Shown piece after piece: positions 24,951 to 35,708 of a stretch of 64,000 bases of DNA; the stretch's first letter is position 1; every line of letters starts with the position of its first letter. Position numbers and translations under genes: made by a program. The stretch comes from Saururus chinensis (taxonomy: Eukaryota; Streptophyta; Magnoliopsida; Piperales; Saururaceae). The stretch lies in contig CP141140.1 in the NCBI GenBank assembly GCA_035235625.1, forward strand, positions 44,077,351 to 44,141,350, written 5' to 3'. The notes below the pieces were generated by a model. The model was not told the origin of the DNA. It worked only from the letters and a program-made list of their open reading frames with translations, and searched no databases.

Positions 24951-25775
24951 CTTACCTTCCAGCAAGTTCTTAATTCGAGATGACTTCTTAAACACCTTCA
25001 AAACCTACCCAAAAATATGATTTTTACTAATACTTCACAAATATGATTTTCAAACACCTAAAACCTTCCAAAAACAAGTAGATCTAGGGATTAAGAGACC
25101 CAAAAATGAAATTATAAGCATTAGGTTTTGAAATAGAAACCCAAATTAGTAGTTTTTGAGTGAAACCGAGATTAATCCAAAGCAAATGAAGAGATTTGAA
25201 AATTTTAAGCAAAACCCTAATGGATTAATGAAATATTAAGCAAAATAATACCTTAATCTCTTTTCTCCTTTAAAAAAATTGGGATTAGGCTCTTAAGCTC
25301 TAGGTTTCAACCATTTCCTAATTGGGAATGTGGTTAGGCCTTTCTTTTTATAGTAAAGGGTGGGGTATACCTAATTAACTATTGACATACAAATAGGATT
25401 TTATACTAAAAATAGTAAAGCTTATTTATTTGAAACCCAATTTGATATTTAATTTTTTTAAATAATTACTTAGGGTCTTAGGTTAATATTAGGTCCATTT
25501 AGGGCTAAAATCCCAATTTTGCACGTGGGGCCCATGGTGGGTCCCGCCCCTAACTTTTTGGAAAAAATAGTAAAAATTCTAAAAATTCCAAAAAAAATTC
25601 TAAATGACTTAAATTAACTTAAAACTTGAAATGTGAAGAAAATTTTAGTTAAAACCTTTGTTAACCAGTTTAATTTTGAAATAGTTAAAATTGATCAAAA
25701 TTGACATTAAACCACACAATAACAAATTAAATAGAATAAAATAAACCGGTTCAAGTTTAAGGATCTTACACTTTC

Positions 25776-26290
25776 TAGAACTCATGGGATATTATTAGTG
25801 CTTTGTCAGTCAGTATGACACTAATGCTAACCCCCTCAATGCTTTGCTCAAGATGGGGGCATTTGTATGGATAGATGCAACCCAGTAGCCTTCAACAAGA
25901 TAAAATGGGCCATGGCCTCCGCTTCTGTGTTGATCCTACTAGATTTTGGTGATCCCTTTGTCATGGAGACTAATGCTTCTAATGTTAGTCTTGGGGAGGT
26001 TCTACTTCATAATGAGCGTCATATTGTCTTTTTTAGCAAGGTGCTTTCTGGCCAATCCTTGACTTTGTTGGTGTACGAGAAGGAGATTTTAGCTATCATC
26101 CATGCCATCACCAAGTGGCAGCCTTGCTTTCTCAGCACTGTTTCCTCATTTATACTTATCACAAGCCACTAAAGTACTTCCTTAATTAGTGGGTGTCCAC
26201 TCCAGTGCAGCAGTGCTGGGTCAGCAAGCTCATGAGATGTGACTATGAAGTAGTGTATAAGAAGGGCGCTGAGAACACTGTGGACAATTC
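25776..26290 (+). pseudogene. G1 RNase H remnant
   Basis: The frame opens with the end of the RT connection domain (N-P-L-N-A-L-L-K), then 25867-26172 encodes F-V-M-E-T-N-A-S, the H-I-V-F-F-S-K block and Y-E-K-E-I-L-A-I-I-H-A, as in gypsy RNase H. The N-A-S reading replaces the usual D-A-S, another G-to-A change. Stops follow before the tether region at ~26290. Confidence 0.7.
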
Positions 26291-26479
26291 CTCCCCAAAC
26301 TGCAGTGAGCATATACGAAGGACCCTTCCATCCACGAGCTAGTGGCTCATGTATGCCATGGCTTCTACCACATCCTCGGCCAGTCTCCTTCAGCCTCTTC
26401 TTATTCCCAACAAGGTTTGGAAAGATGTCTCCATGGATTCGTGGAGTCCTTACCGGTTGTGCAGAGCAAATAAGTGATT

Positions 26480-27495
26480 TTAGTGGTTGTTGATCATCTC
26501 TCTAAGTACACTCATTTTTGTGCTCTTGGTCATCCATTCACCACTAAGATAGTGGCGGAACTCTATGTTCAGGAGGTGGCTAAATTACATGGGATGCCCC
26601 ACACTATCGTGTCCGATAGAGACAAGATCTTTCTATCCCAGTTCTAGCAAAAGTTATTCAAGCTTTAGGGAACTTACCTCCATATTAGCATTGCTTATCA
26701 TCCTTAGTCGAATGGTCATATCAGTGTTGTTAACCATTGCTTGGAGCAATACTTGCATTGTTTTGTGGGGTCAGCCCCATTGATGGCTTTAGCTTCTTCC
26801 TTGGGTGGAGTGGTCATATAATACAACCAATCATACACGCACTTGATTCACTCCATTTGAGGTAGTCTATGCCCAACCCCTTCCTACAATTTTGTCATAT
26901 GTGCCTCAACATTCTTCTTTGGCTGAGGTTGGTTATATGCTTCAGACTCGGGATGAAGTCCTCCATCTTCTCAAAAGTAATCTTGTTTTCGCTCAAAACT
27001 GTATGAAGCAAGTCTATGACAAGTGGCATTTGATAGAGAGTTTCAAGTGGGCTATTTGGTGTTTGTATCGGTCCTGCCCCAGCGCCAGACCAGTTTATTT
27101 CAGGCAGAACATTCTAAGTTGGCCCCCATTATCATGCCCCCTACCCTATTTTGAAGCGGTTTGGACCAATGGCTTATCACCTTGACTTACCATATGGTTA
27201 TTTGGTTCATCCCATGTTCCATGTTTCTCACCTACGACTCTTGATTGGTGATTTGGCCCATGTGTTTCAGGTTCCTCCTTTGCCACTTATGGGCTCCTTT
27301 TAGCTGGGTTCCCTTACATCTGCCTCTATTGTTGATAAGATGCAAGTGTGTTGCTTGGGCTGCATAGTTTCGAAGGTAGTTGTTGCACAGTAGGGCCAAC
27401 TTCTCAAGAATGCATCATGGATGCTCAAGGATGAGTTCTTGACTCACTTTCCTGTGTGGTTGACTTGAGGACAATGAGAAAGTAGAGCATGGTGG
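26480..27495 (+). pseudogene. G1 integrase and C-terminal region remnant
   Basis: Across several frames one reads [10 protein letters not shown], then [13 protein letters not shown], then Y-H-P (followed by a stop) and a C-L-E-Q-Y-L block, the spacing of the D,D-35-E integrase core. Later pieces (M-F-H-V-S-H-L-R; L-E-D-N near 27465) match the C-terminal part of gypsy pol. The zinc-binding H2C2 part before 26480 is largely missing. Several stops. Confidence 0.7.
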
Positions 27496-27497
27496 AG

Positions 27498-27737
27498 TGT
27501 TTTGTACACTTTATAGAGGACACTCAGAGATAGCTCTGTACTGTCATTACGTTACTTTCCATTTATAGTACTTACTATATTTAGTACTTTTCTTTGCAAT
27601 TCTTTCCTTTTATGTTTTGATAAGCTATAACGTACGAGAATAATTGATTCAAGATTCTAACAGACTAGTTGTGGGCCTGCCCAGTTCATTAGCGTCCCAA
27701 AGCTAGCTGATGCATCCCTCCCTTGGGAGTCGCGCTT
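27498..27737 (+). mobile_element. Possible 3' LTR remnant of G1
   Basis: Directly after pol a short purine run (GGTGGAG) precedes TGTTTTGTACAC at 27498, the usual layout of polypurine tract plus LTR start. The LTR would be cut after 240 bp by B2. No 5' LTR is available for comparison, so this is inference. Confidence 0.35.
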
Positions 27738-29955
27738 GTAAGATCCCTTATCGTAAACCGGTTTAAATTTATTTTGTTGAAATGCTTTTATGTGGTTTAA
27801 TATTAATTCTGATCGGTTCAGGATAATTTTATAAAATTGGGTATTTTTTAAAGGTTTTAATCAAAAACCAATTTCACATTTATGAGTTTTAAGTAGTTTT
27901 TAGTCAATTTTAAATTTTCACTAATTTTTTGAAAATTAGGGTTTGGCGAGACCCCCTGTGGGCCCCACCGATGAAATTAAGATTTTTTGACCAAAATGCC
28001 TCAGACATCAACTTAAGCTCATACAAAAAATTTTAGAATTTTATCGGATTTAATTAGTGCTCAAATCTTCAAAATACCTATTTTTATCCCAAAATTCTAT
28101 TTACACCTCATTAGTTCATTAAGTGTACCCCAAGCCCTACTATAAAAGAAAAAGGGCTGAGCCATTTCCATTGTAGGAATAGGCTGGGAGGAGGTGATTA
28201 AGGCCTAGTTCACCAATTAGGCCCGGATTAGAAGGGATTAAGGTATGTTCTTCCTTAATTAAGCTTAAACCCTAAATCTTCTCCTAATCCATTCTTAATC
28301 CATCATTTCCCCCTTTGATTTGATTCGATTTCAAGCATCAAAATCATTAATTTACTCCCTTACTTCAAACCCTACTTATCAAAATTCGTTTTTTTATGCT
28401 TAACAAACCCTAGATCTAAGATTTCTTCAAGGTTTTCAATGTTAAATCGATTTTTAATAGAGTTCAACTTAGACACTATGTTTTTGGAAGGTTTCCAAGA
28501 AGGGTGAATGTCAAATCCGAATCTAAACAAGTGACAAGGTAATGGGTCTTCAAAATCTCAGCTTTCATATGGTAAAATCTCGATTTTTCATGGTTTATTT
28601 GGAATGGGTTTGCTTGATTTAGTGCTCTAATGGTGTGTTTAGTAAATGCTAATCTTTCATCTCGATTTCTTAGGGGTTTTTCATAGAATGATATAGATTA
28701 GTGTTCTGGAAGGTTTTATGAGTTTTTGTTAATGTTTGGTACCATGGATGAAGATTTGAAGGTATTTTCATGGTGTTTCGGTTTGATTTTCGAAAATGAA
28801 GAAGAAGCTCAAAATTGCTGTGTTGGTGTTAGAACAATCTGCCAGGGCGTTAGAATGGCAATACTACATTTTTAACTAATTTGCAGTATATCCAATCGAA
28901 CGGTCATGCAGGGAGTTCGAACGGATACACGGCAATTTTTGCTATTTTTGAAACTTATGCACATTTTAGTGTTTTACTCCATTTGATGATTCTAATGGTT
29001 ATGAGAGGCATTATATGATGATATTAGGCTACTAGAGGTGTAGAATTGATGATGGAAAATTTATGAAATGTGTTTAAGTATAGTCTTGTGGCATGATATT
29101 ATGTTGATAATTATGCATATTGATATTGAAGTACCTTGAACTTGTGAATGTTGGGAATTCTTGTGATTGGAATATGTTTCCAGCAAGGATGTTATGAGGA
29201 AAATGGTGAGATGAGTTCTCCTATAATGAGTATGATTTATGGGTGATGGATGTGCTCATGTCGTAGCTTAATGTGTGGAAAAATCATGGTTGTGGATGAG
29301 AATGTGCAATTTCACATGGATAGATGTAAGCTTTGTGGTGGATTTTGCTTGTGATTTTAGTTAGAATTCAATATTTTGAATGGGTTAAGCATACATAGGT
29401 TGCCTTATGAGTTTATATCAAAGCATTGATTGTATGCTTAGGATATGCATGAACACACACGTATGGGGAATCTACTATGATATTGTAGTTAATTATGAGG
29501 TGATTATGATACATGAGGGGACTGATTAGGACCACGTTCCACGTGCTGGAAATCCCCGTAGATCTTGCTCACGGATGTACCATGATATCATCATCATGGA
29601 TCGGACTTCATGAATGAGGTTTTACCATTGGTTAATCAGAATTGATCAGTTGTATCAATGATTGAGATTGTGTACCGGATTAATCGCTCGGTGAATTAAT
29701 CGAAACTTGGTTGGTCTGAAAGGACATGTTTTCAATTTGAGTTCCCATGTGGAACATGGATACTCCCCAGGTTGAGTCTAGTTAAATGGAGTTATGTAGG
29801 GACAAGTCATGTACTTGTTTTGCGGATTGAGATTATTATGATTATCTGGACCCTGAGAATCCAGCTGGTTTGTCCGAGTGCACCAGCTTACCAGGTATTG
29901 TTGCTTGGGACTTCGGTCTTGACAAGCAAGGTTTCCTGGGTGTTTAGGCTTGATG

Positions 29956-30160
29956 GGCAGGAGTTGCTCGAGGGCTTCGGCCTTGAGGAGCAAGAGTTGC
30001 TCGAGGGCTTTGGCCTTGAGGAGCAGGAGTTGTTCGAGGGCTTCGGCCTTGAGGAGCAGGAGTTGCTCGAAGGCTTCGACCTTGAGGAGTAGGAGTTGCT
30101 CTAGGGCTTCGGCCTTGAGGAGCAGGAGTTGCTCGAAGGCTTTGGCCTTGAGGAGCAGGT
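29956..30160. repeat. 33-bp minisatellite, about six copies (in B2)
   Basis: The unit built on CAGGAGTTGCTCGAGGGCTT repeats every 33 bp. Because 33 is divisible by three and the unit lacks stops, three long frames stay open (E-E-Q-E-L-L-E-G-F-G on plus, L-L-L-L-K-A-E-A-L-E-Q on minus, and a serine/arginine-rich frame). No other family-B copy has it. It is a local expansion, not a gene. Confidence 0.85.
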
Positions 30161-30189
30161 TTAAGTGTGTGTGAGACACTTATACATGC

Positions 30190-30440
30190 ATGATCCGAAT
30201 TGTATGTTAGAGATACATCTCATGAAGGTTTATATGATATTGATGAATGATCTGAAATGTATGTTAGAGATACATCTCATGCAAGTTTATGTGATATGAA
30301 TGCATGATCAGAAAGTGTGTGATTGAGATACTATTATGCAAGTTTATGAGATATGAATGCATGATCATAAAGTATGTGATTGAGACACTATTATGCAGGT
30401 TTATGTGATATGAATGTAAGATCATAAAGTGGTATAACAT
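30190..30440 (+). repeat. 57-bp tandem repeat x4 with hairpin cores (in B2)
   Basis: Units start at 30190, 30247, 30304 and 30361, with a partial fifth at 30419. Units 1-2 have arms TGTAT/ATACA and loop GTTAGAG; units 3-4 have AGTGT/ATACT or AGTAT/ACACT and loop GTGATTGAG. Confidence 0.8.
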
Positions 30441-32699
30441 GTTAATCTTAGATTTGATTTGCTTCATTGCCATGTCGTTGTGTTTTATGGTGATTATAGT
30501 TATATTCTGTAAGGTCCCTGATTTTTCTACGATTTTCTAGGATTTTTTTGCCATTTTTCTGGTCATTTTCGGCAGGAAAATGTGACGTTTCAGCGTATGT
30601 GTATTTGTGTATTTTCCCCATATTTATACCCGTAGAGTTGGGTGTGGGGCTTAGTCGCGGGCCACGGGCCTCGCTGCGCGCTTACGGCGCAAATTTTGGA
30701 GGTTCGACGCGTAACCAGTGGGTTAACGCGCGTTGAGCATACTTTTGGAAAAAATAAATAAAAGAAAATAAAAAAGAGGGATCGGGATCGCGATCCCGAT
30801 CCAGAAGGAATGTGTGAACAGTACTGCCGCCCCCCATTTTTGTCGGTCCCTCGTGCCCGGCCGCCGCCGGCTACCGGTGGGCCAGAGGGCTGCTGCACAG
30901 GCTCCGCCCCGGCGGTGCGACGCCGAGGGGCCATTGCCCCGGCCGCCCACGGCCGCGTCGCCTCCTCCCCCGGTGAGCCCCCTTTTTCTGTTTGTGTTCC
31001 GCCGCCGTCGTGAGCCTGCGAGGGCTGGCCGGCCGCCCACGGCTCCGCCATGGGTCAACGACGGCGGGAGGACACTCCCCCAGGCCCCGGACGGCCACTG
31101 CTCCGCCGTCCCGCTTCGTTTCCCCATCTGTCCTATTTTTCCGCCGGATGACTATTTTGGACGATTTGGGGCCGCCAACGGCGAGCCACCGCCGACCGGA
31201 CCTTTGTCCGCCCTTGCCTTGGTCCGGCGAAGTGATTGAGCCACCCCTCCCTGGCCGATTTCACCTCCGTCCTCCATCTTCCCTCCGACCAGACCTTCCG
31301 AGCCGTTGTTTTTGGTTCGTGTGTTTGGGACTACCGGCATCGGGAATTGCTGCCTTTGGCCGAAGACGGCTCCGCTCGGCCTCTGTCCGGCCAGCCGCGG
31401 TCCAGTGACCGCAAGGCTGACCCCCAGCCAGCTTCCGCCGCCACCTTGGCCGCTTCGCCTTTATGGGTTTTCCTCTGTCGTCTCCTATATTTGGTCTACG
31501 TCCGTTTTGGACGTTGTGACTGACGTTATCAGTCGGACGCCAGATTTGATTTAGCGGACCTTAGTTCGGCTCCGTCCCAGCCCGGTGATGCCAATGGGCC
31601 ACCCCTCTGGGCCTTGTTCAGCCTTGCGGCCTGTAGCCGCAGCTAGTTCCGCCTTACCGGCATGTGTGCCGTTGACCCCTCTTGCCCATTTTACACCGTC
31701 GGTACCGGATGGCCTCGAGCAAGAATTTGTATGACTTACCATGACAGAAGGTGGACGAGTTCATCTGCACAGGCCTTGGCCAGTGACGGCCTCATGGCCT
31801 TTGCTCGACCGTGAACCCTCCCCTTGCTCTCTGTCGTGCGAGATGCACAGCCGCCCGCACCATGGGTATTGGTTGTGGGTGGCGATCGGCGATGTCGCCG
31901 CTTAGATTGGCCACTGCTAGGGCCTTAGCCCTATTGGCTTTTATGGGCCTTGGGTCGTCTCCGTTCAGCCCTCTCCCCCGCCCTTTGGGCCGGGTGCGCA
32001 TGTAGCCACGCGTGTACTTATGGGTTTAGGCGCCGCATTTGTGCCGCCTAACCATCGGTTGGCTTTGCCACCGAGTGGAGTTGACCACTAGAGCCATCCT
32101 CCACCTCTCCTTTGTTCTCGAGCGTTGCCCCACGCTCTCCGCCCATATGTGGGCCTTTGTTGACCGAAATCGTCGCCATTGGGTGCTGTCCACTGCTGAT
32201 TTCGACGTCTTTGTGGCTGGCTGAGCACGTTTTAGCAACCGGCCGATCTTCAGTGTGTACACCATCGACCTATGGTCGCACCGCCACTTATGTTGGCACG
32301 ATATTTCTCCCGGCCGCCCTAGTGTGCCGCCGTGGATCACGGGTTTTACCGCATTGAGTTTTGACACTCTGTTTGGCCGTGATAGTTCCGGCACTTACTA
32401 AACCCTCGGGACAGCAGCTCTCTCATCGAGGCAATGGTTTTGACTGCCAACTCCGCCACCGACGCCGCCACCGTTGTGTGCTCGCCATCGAACGTCATGA
32501 TTACGAGGTAGGGGAGCTTTGAACTCGTAAATTCATGAAGCATGCTTTGAATGAGTAGCAGCATGCTAGGACTATATGATTCCATGCTTGGATGTTAAGT
32601 AACGATCCGATTGCATGATGTGTGTGTAAGCATGATTGTATGGTATGATTGATATGCATGAGACGTATGCACGTTTTATGGATGTGGATTATGTATGCA

Positions 32700-32935
32700 C
32701 TAGCGATGGCTAGCAAATATGTCAGTATGCTACGTATGGATTATGCATGTGCTAGTGATGGCTAGCGTGCATGTTTGGAGTATGTATGTATGCATGTGCT
32801 AGTGATGGCTAGCGTGCATGTTTGAAGTATGGATGAATGTGTGTGCATGTGCTAGTGATGGCTAGCGTGCATGTTTGTAAGTTATGTATGTATGACCGTA
32901 TGTGTATGTTATACGTATGTGTGAGACATACGTAT
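32700..32935. repeat. Tandem hairpin units (in C)
   Basis: GCTAG/CTAGC arms with loop TGATGG occur at 32751-32766, 32798-32813 and 32851-32866, with a shorter variant at 32700-32713; unit spacing is 47-53 bp. At 32911-32935 follows a perfect 10-bp-arm hairpin (ATACGTATGT / ACATACGTAT) with loop GTGAG. Confidence 0.8.
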
Positions 32936-33748
32936 GTATGATGGCTTTTTGCCTATGATATGGATATGTGTAAGTGTATGTGGGCAGAGGTATGGGCGAT
33001 GGACAGTAAGAGGTGACAGAGGCTTTGTCTGAATTTGGATACGATTGTGTAAGCGTATGACAAAAGATAAGAGTATGACGGGCAAGGATTAGAATGGATC
33101 GGTTTGGGTTGGATTGTATGTTGGGCATTTGTCAGACAGTAAGAGTGTTCATAATTGTACAAGCATAACGTACATATTATGAAGTGAAAAATAAGTATAA
33201 TAAGTGAGATATAAGTAAGAGGGCGACAACTGGGTTGGCTCTGAGGAGCGTTATTTGAGGATGTCAGTGTAAGCTGATTTGGCCATAAGATGGATGGCGA
33301 AGTGTGTAAGACTGTAAGAGTTGGTTGTACAATGAGTTTTGTCCATGATGTGGATGGGTAAGTGAAGTCTGCTGCCCTGACGAACTAGGGTTTTGATCGG
33401 GCTCAGCTTCAGTTTGACCAATTGAGGACTGTGAGTTTGTGTGGCATAATTGTACCGCATAATGTACTTAATTCAAACTTGAATTATAAGCATAGCTAAT
33501 GATAGCGTTGTGAGTTTGAGACATGAGGGTTCGACGGATTAAGTTTCGTGTTTGAGCTGGCCGCTATTGAGTCGGCCGAGCATTTCTCATGTCTTGCCAT
33601 GGTGTTTATCCTGCGGGATGTTGTCTATGTGCTGTATAGGGCACCGGACGTCTGATGCTCTGCTGAGAGCGACGTATGTTTCTGATGTGGTCTGTGTGCT
33701 GTGTAAGCCCAGACGTTTGATACTCTGTTGAGAGCGTTGTATGATTCT

Positions 33749-33920
33749 GCCCAAGAGTGGCACTGTATGTTTCCGCCCAAGAGTGGCACTGTATGTTTTT
33801 TGCCCAAGAGTGGCATTGGCACTATAAGACCCATTATGGTGGGCAATTCTCTGGCACTATAAGACCCATTATGGTGGGTGATTCTATGGCACTATAAGAC
33901 CCATTATGATGGGCAACTGT
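33749..33920 (+). repeat. Two adjoining short tandem repeats (in C)
   Basis: A 26-27-bp unit (GCCCAAGAGTGGCACTG) occurs three times from 33749. It is followed by a 35-bp unit (TGGCACTATAAGACCCATTA) starting at 33817, 33852 and 33887. Just upstream two CTCT...AGAG mini-hairpins lie near 33657 and 33721. Confidence 0.75.
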
Positions 33921-34139
33921 ATGACCCCTTATGTGTGGGTGTTTATGTTTGCGCGCTCAGGTAAGTAGTATCATGGATCTACTCTTACCTATTTGATCCA
34001 GTGCCCCATGAGCATTGGTGTGCCTTACCTTCGGAAGAGTCCATGGCGTCTAGTCACTCCCCGGAGGTTAAGGTGTTGCCCCAGTGGCATTCTTTTCCTT
34101 TTCGACGCTGGAGCCTATTAGTTGTAATGAGCTTCAGTG

Positions 34140-34500
34140 GTCGTTGATATGTGTACGATTATGTATATGAGTACGACTGTATGAGTGTGAGTATGACTGT
34201 AAGAGTATGTATGAGCAGGACTGTAAGTGTATGTGTATGAGCACGACTGTAAGAGTATGTGGAGGAGCACGACTGTAAGAGTATGGGTACGATTGTGAGA
34301 ATATGTTTCTGAGTAAGACAGTAAGTATGATTTTGTGCAGAATGTACGAGTAAGGTCGTACGAGTCTGATTGTATGAGTAAGGTCGTACATGTATGGGTA
34401 AGCTGTATGAGTGAGCATACGATTGTACGAGTAAGGTCGTACAAGTATGCGTATGTTGTATGAGTATGCGTACGGTGGTACGAGTAAGTTTGTATGACCC
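34140..34500 (+). repeat. Degenerate ~30-bp repeats (in C)
   Basis: Words of the type GAGCACGACTGTAAGAGTATG and GAGTAAGGTCGTACG alternate irregularly. Long minus-strand frames here (rich in T, Y, H, S) arise from the repeat and are not genes. Confidence 0.6.
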
Positions 34501-35708
34501 TAGATAAGGGTGTTTGTGTAAGTTGATTGGATATTATGATTTTGGCACGATGGTGCCTTGGTATGATTTTGGCACGATGGTGCCTTTGGTATGATCGTAT
34601 GCGTATGTGCACGATATGATTATATTATGTAGACTGCTTCATGTTTGAGTTGCATGACGCATGTGTTTATGAACTTATGGAGTTCACCGTTTGGGATTTC
34701 CCCTACTGGGTATTTTCCTACTAAGTATGAAAATACTCACCCTGCTATTTTTAGCCCCGTTGCACGGGAGGTTTTGCAGGTTGTGCGGAGAGCTCCTGGA
34801 GATGGACGCTCGTTTCAGTGGTGGATTGATTCCCGTTGACTCAGGTATCTGCTTGACTCATTGCGAGTTTATTTGTGCCACGATCTCCTGTATTGAGTGA
34901 GACGAGAAGTTAGATGTTTATTCTGGACTTTCATTTGGATGAGTCTGTGGACTGTTATGGGACTTGTACTCAGGGATGCCTGGGAGTGATTTGTATTTAA
35001 AAGTCTATGATCATAGCAATTTATTCGTACGTGTGTTTTCGGGTAGCGCCTGAGGATATTTGATTTGATAGTACGATGTTTAACCGTATGATGTTTAAAA
35101 TTATAAACTGTTTATACATGTTTTGATTTTATCGTTTTGACTCTGATTTATGGGAAAAAAAAATTCTATGAGTTTTAAGAAAAAAAGGGATGAAAAATCT
35201 CGGGCGTTACATATTCAAACCATTATTGAGTTTTTATACTCACCCCATTTCTTGTTTTTATTTTGGGGCTGCGTGGCGTGACATGCAGACAAACAGGATC
35301 CTCTATATGAGGAAAGGTCGGAGAGTGCTTGGGAGTAGTTGTGGAGGCTCCTAGTTTTACATGTCTCTTCTTTTATCTTGTTTTGATGTTAGGACCTTGT
35401 GGATGATCTTTGTCTTAGATTTGTGATATACTATGTCTTTAGTTTCTTTGAGACTTGTTTTAGAGCTAAGTGTGTGGCTATGAATTATTAGTATGTGGGT
35501 TTGAGATTATGGTTTAATTTAGAGTTTAATGCTTTTGGTTTTACCTATTTACTCTTGCTCAAAGTTGTGTGTAAACTCCGTAAATTAGATTGCCCGTAGT
35601 TGGGGCACAAGTCTTCCGCTATTTTTCCGTTTTAATCCGTCGCCCCCGTGCATTGGTTCGGCCCTTGGACCGGGTTTGGCTTGGGTCGGGCAGTGCTGGG
35701 GTGTGACA

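Larger units (their letters stand above)
19513..25770 (-). mobile_element. Family-B LTR B3 in reverse, with two nested insertions
   Basis: On the minus strand it starts TGTAAGATCC (25770) and ends GGGGCATGACA (19513). CTTTC flanks both ends (19508-19512 and 25771-25775). The joined flanks restore gypsy pol order (RT to RNase H). Family-B blocks are recognisable at 19513-20430, 21650-22738 and 24956-25770; the remainder is D' and A3. Without those insertions it is about 2.8 kb, shorter than B1, so some family-B sequence was lost near D'. Confidence 0.85.
16559..27737 (+). mobile_element. Decayed Ty3/gypsy element G1, host of a nested stack
   Basis: Pieces of one gypsy polyprotein appear in the right order: CCHC knuckle and protease (16559-17180), reverse transcriptase (18840-19507), RNase H (25776-26290), integrase and C-terminal region (26480-27495). 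The gaps are filled by later insertions with their own TSDs (D and B3). The piece order and the 'LCFKCDEKF..HRC' knuckle fit chromovirus-like plant gypsy elements, but no chromodomain is readable. No 5' LTR or primer site was found, and the 3' LTR may be cut by B2. All parts carry stops or frameshifts. Confidence 0.75.
30508..35211 (+). mobile_element. Family-C 4.7-kb LTR-like insertion with perfect TSD
   Basis: Starts TGTAAGGTCCCTGAT and ends CGGGCGTTACA, flanked by TATTC at 30503-30507 and 35212-35216. Length is 4704 bp. It has a GC- and CpG-rich first half (30780-32500, many frames open on both strands, none with a recognisable domain), hairpin-type tandem repeats (32700-32935), more short tandem repeats (33749-33920, 34140-34500), and an AT-rich end. 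No gag, pol, primer site or terminal direct repeats were found. It is best read as a very long solo LTR related to family B by its termini; a non-autonomous element is the alternative. Confidence 0.75.
27738..35708 (+). mobile_element. Family-B LTR B2, split by insertion C
   Basis: Starts TGTAAGATCCCTTAT and ends GGGGTGTGACA. Flanks GCGCT and ACGCC differ by two transitions, so the TSD is weak. Block order follows B1. The C insertion plus one TSD interrupts a stretch that aligns base for base with B1 near 13470-13500, showing the empty site. Without C it is about 3.26 kb. Confidence 0.75.

Noticed and set aside
29772-30179. Leucine/glutamate-rich and serine/arginine-rich proteins
   Set aside because: Products of the 33-bp minisatellite read in different frames.
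30590-31742. Long overlapping open frames on both strands (proline/arginine-rich)
   Set aside because: They lie in a GC-rich part of insertion C, are open on both strands and in several frames at once, and show no domain; composition explains them.
34118-34612. 164-codon minus-strand frame rich in Y, T, H and S
   Set aside because: Translation of degenerate ~30-bp repeats inside insertion C.
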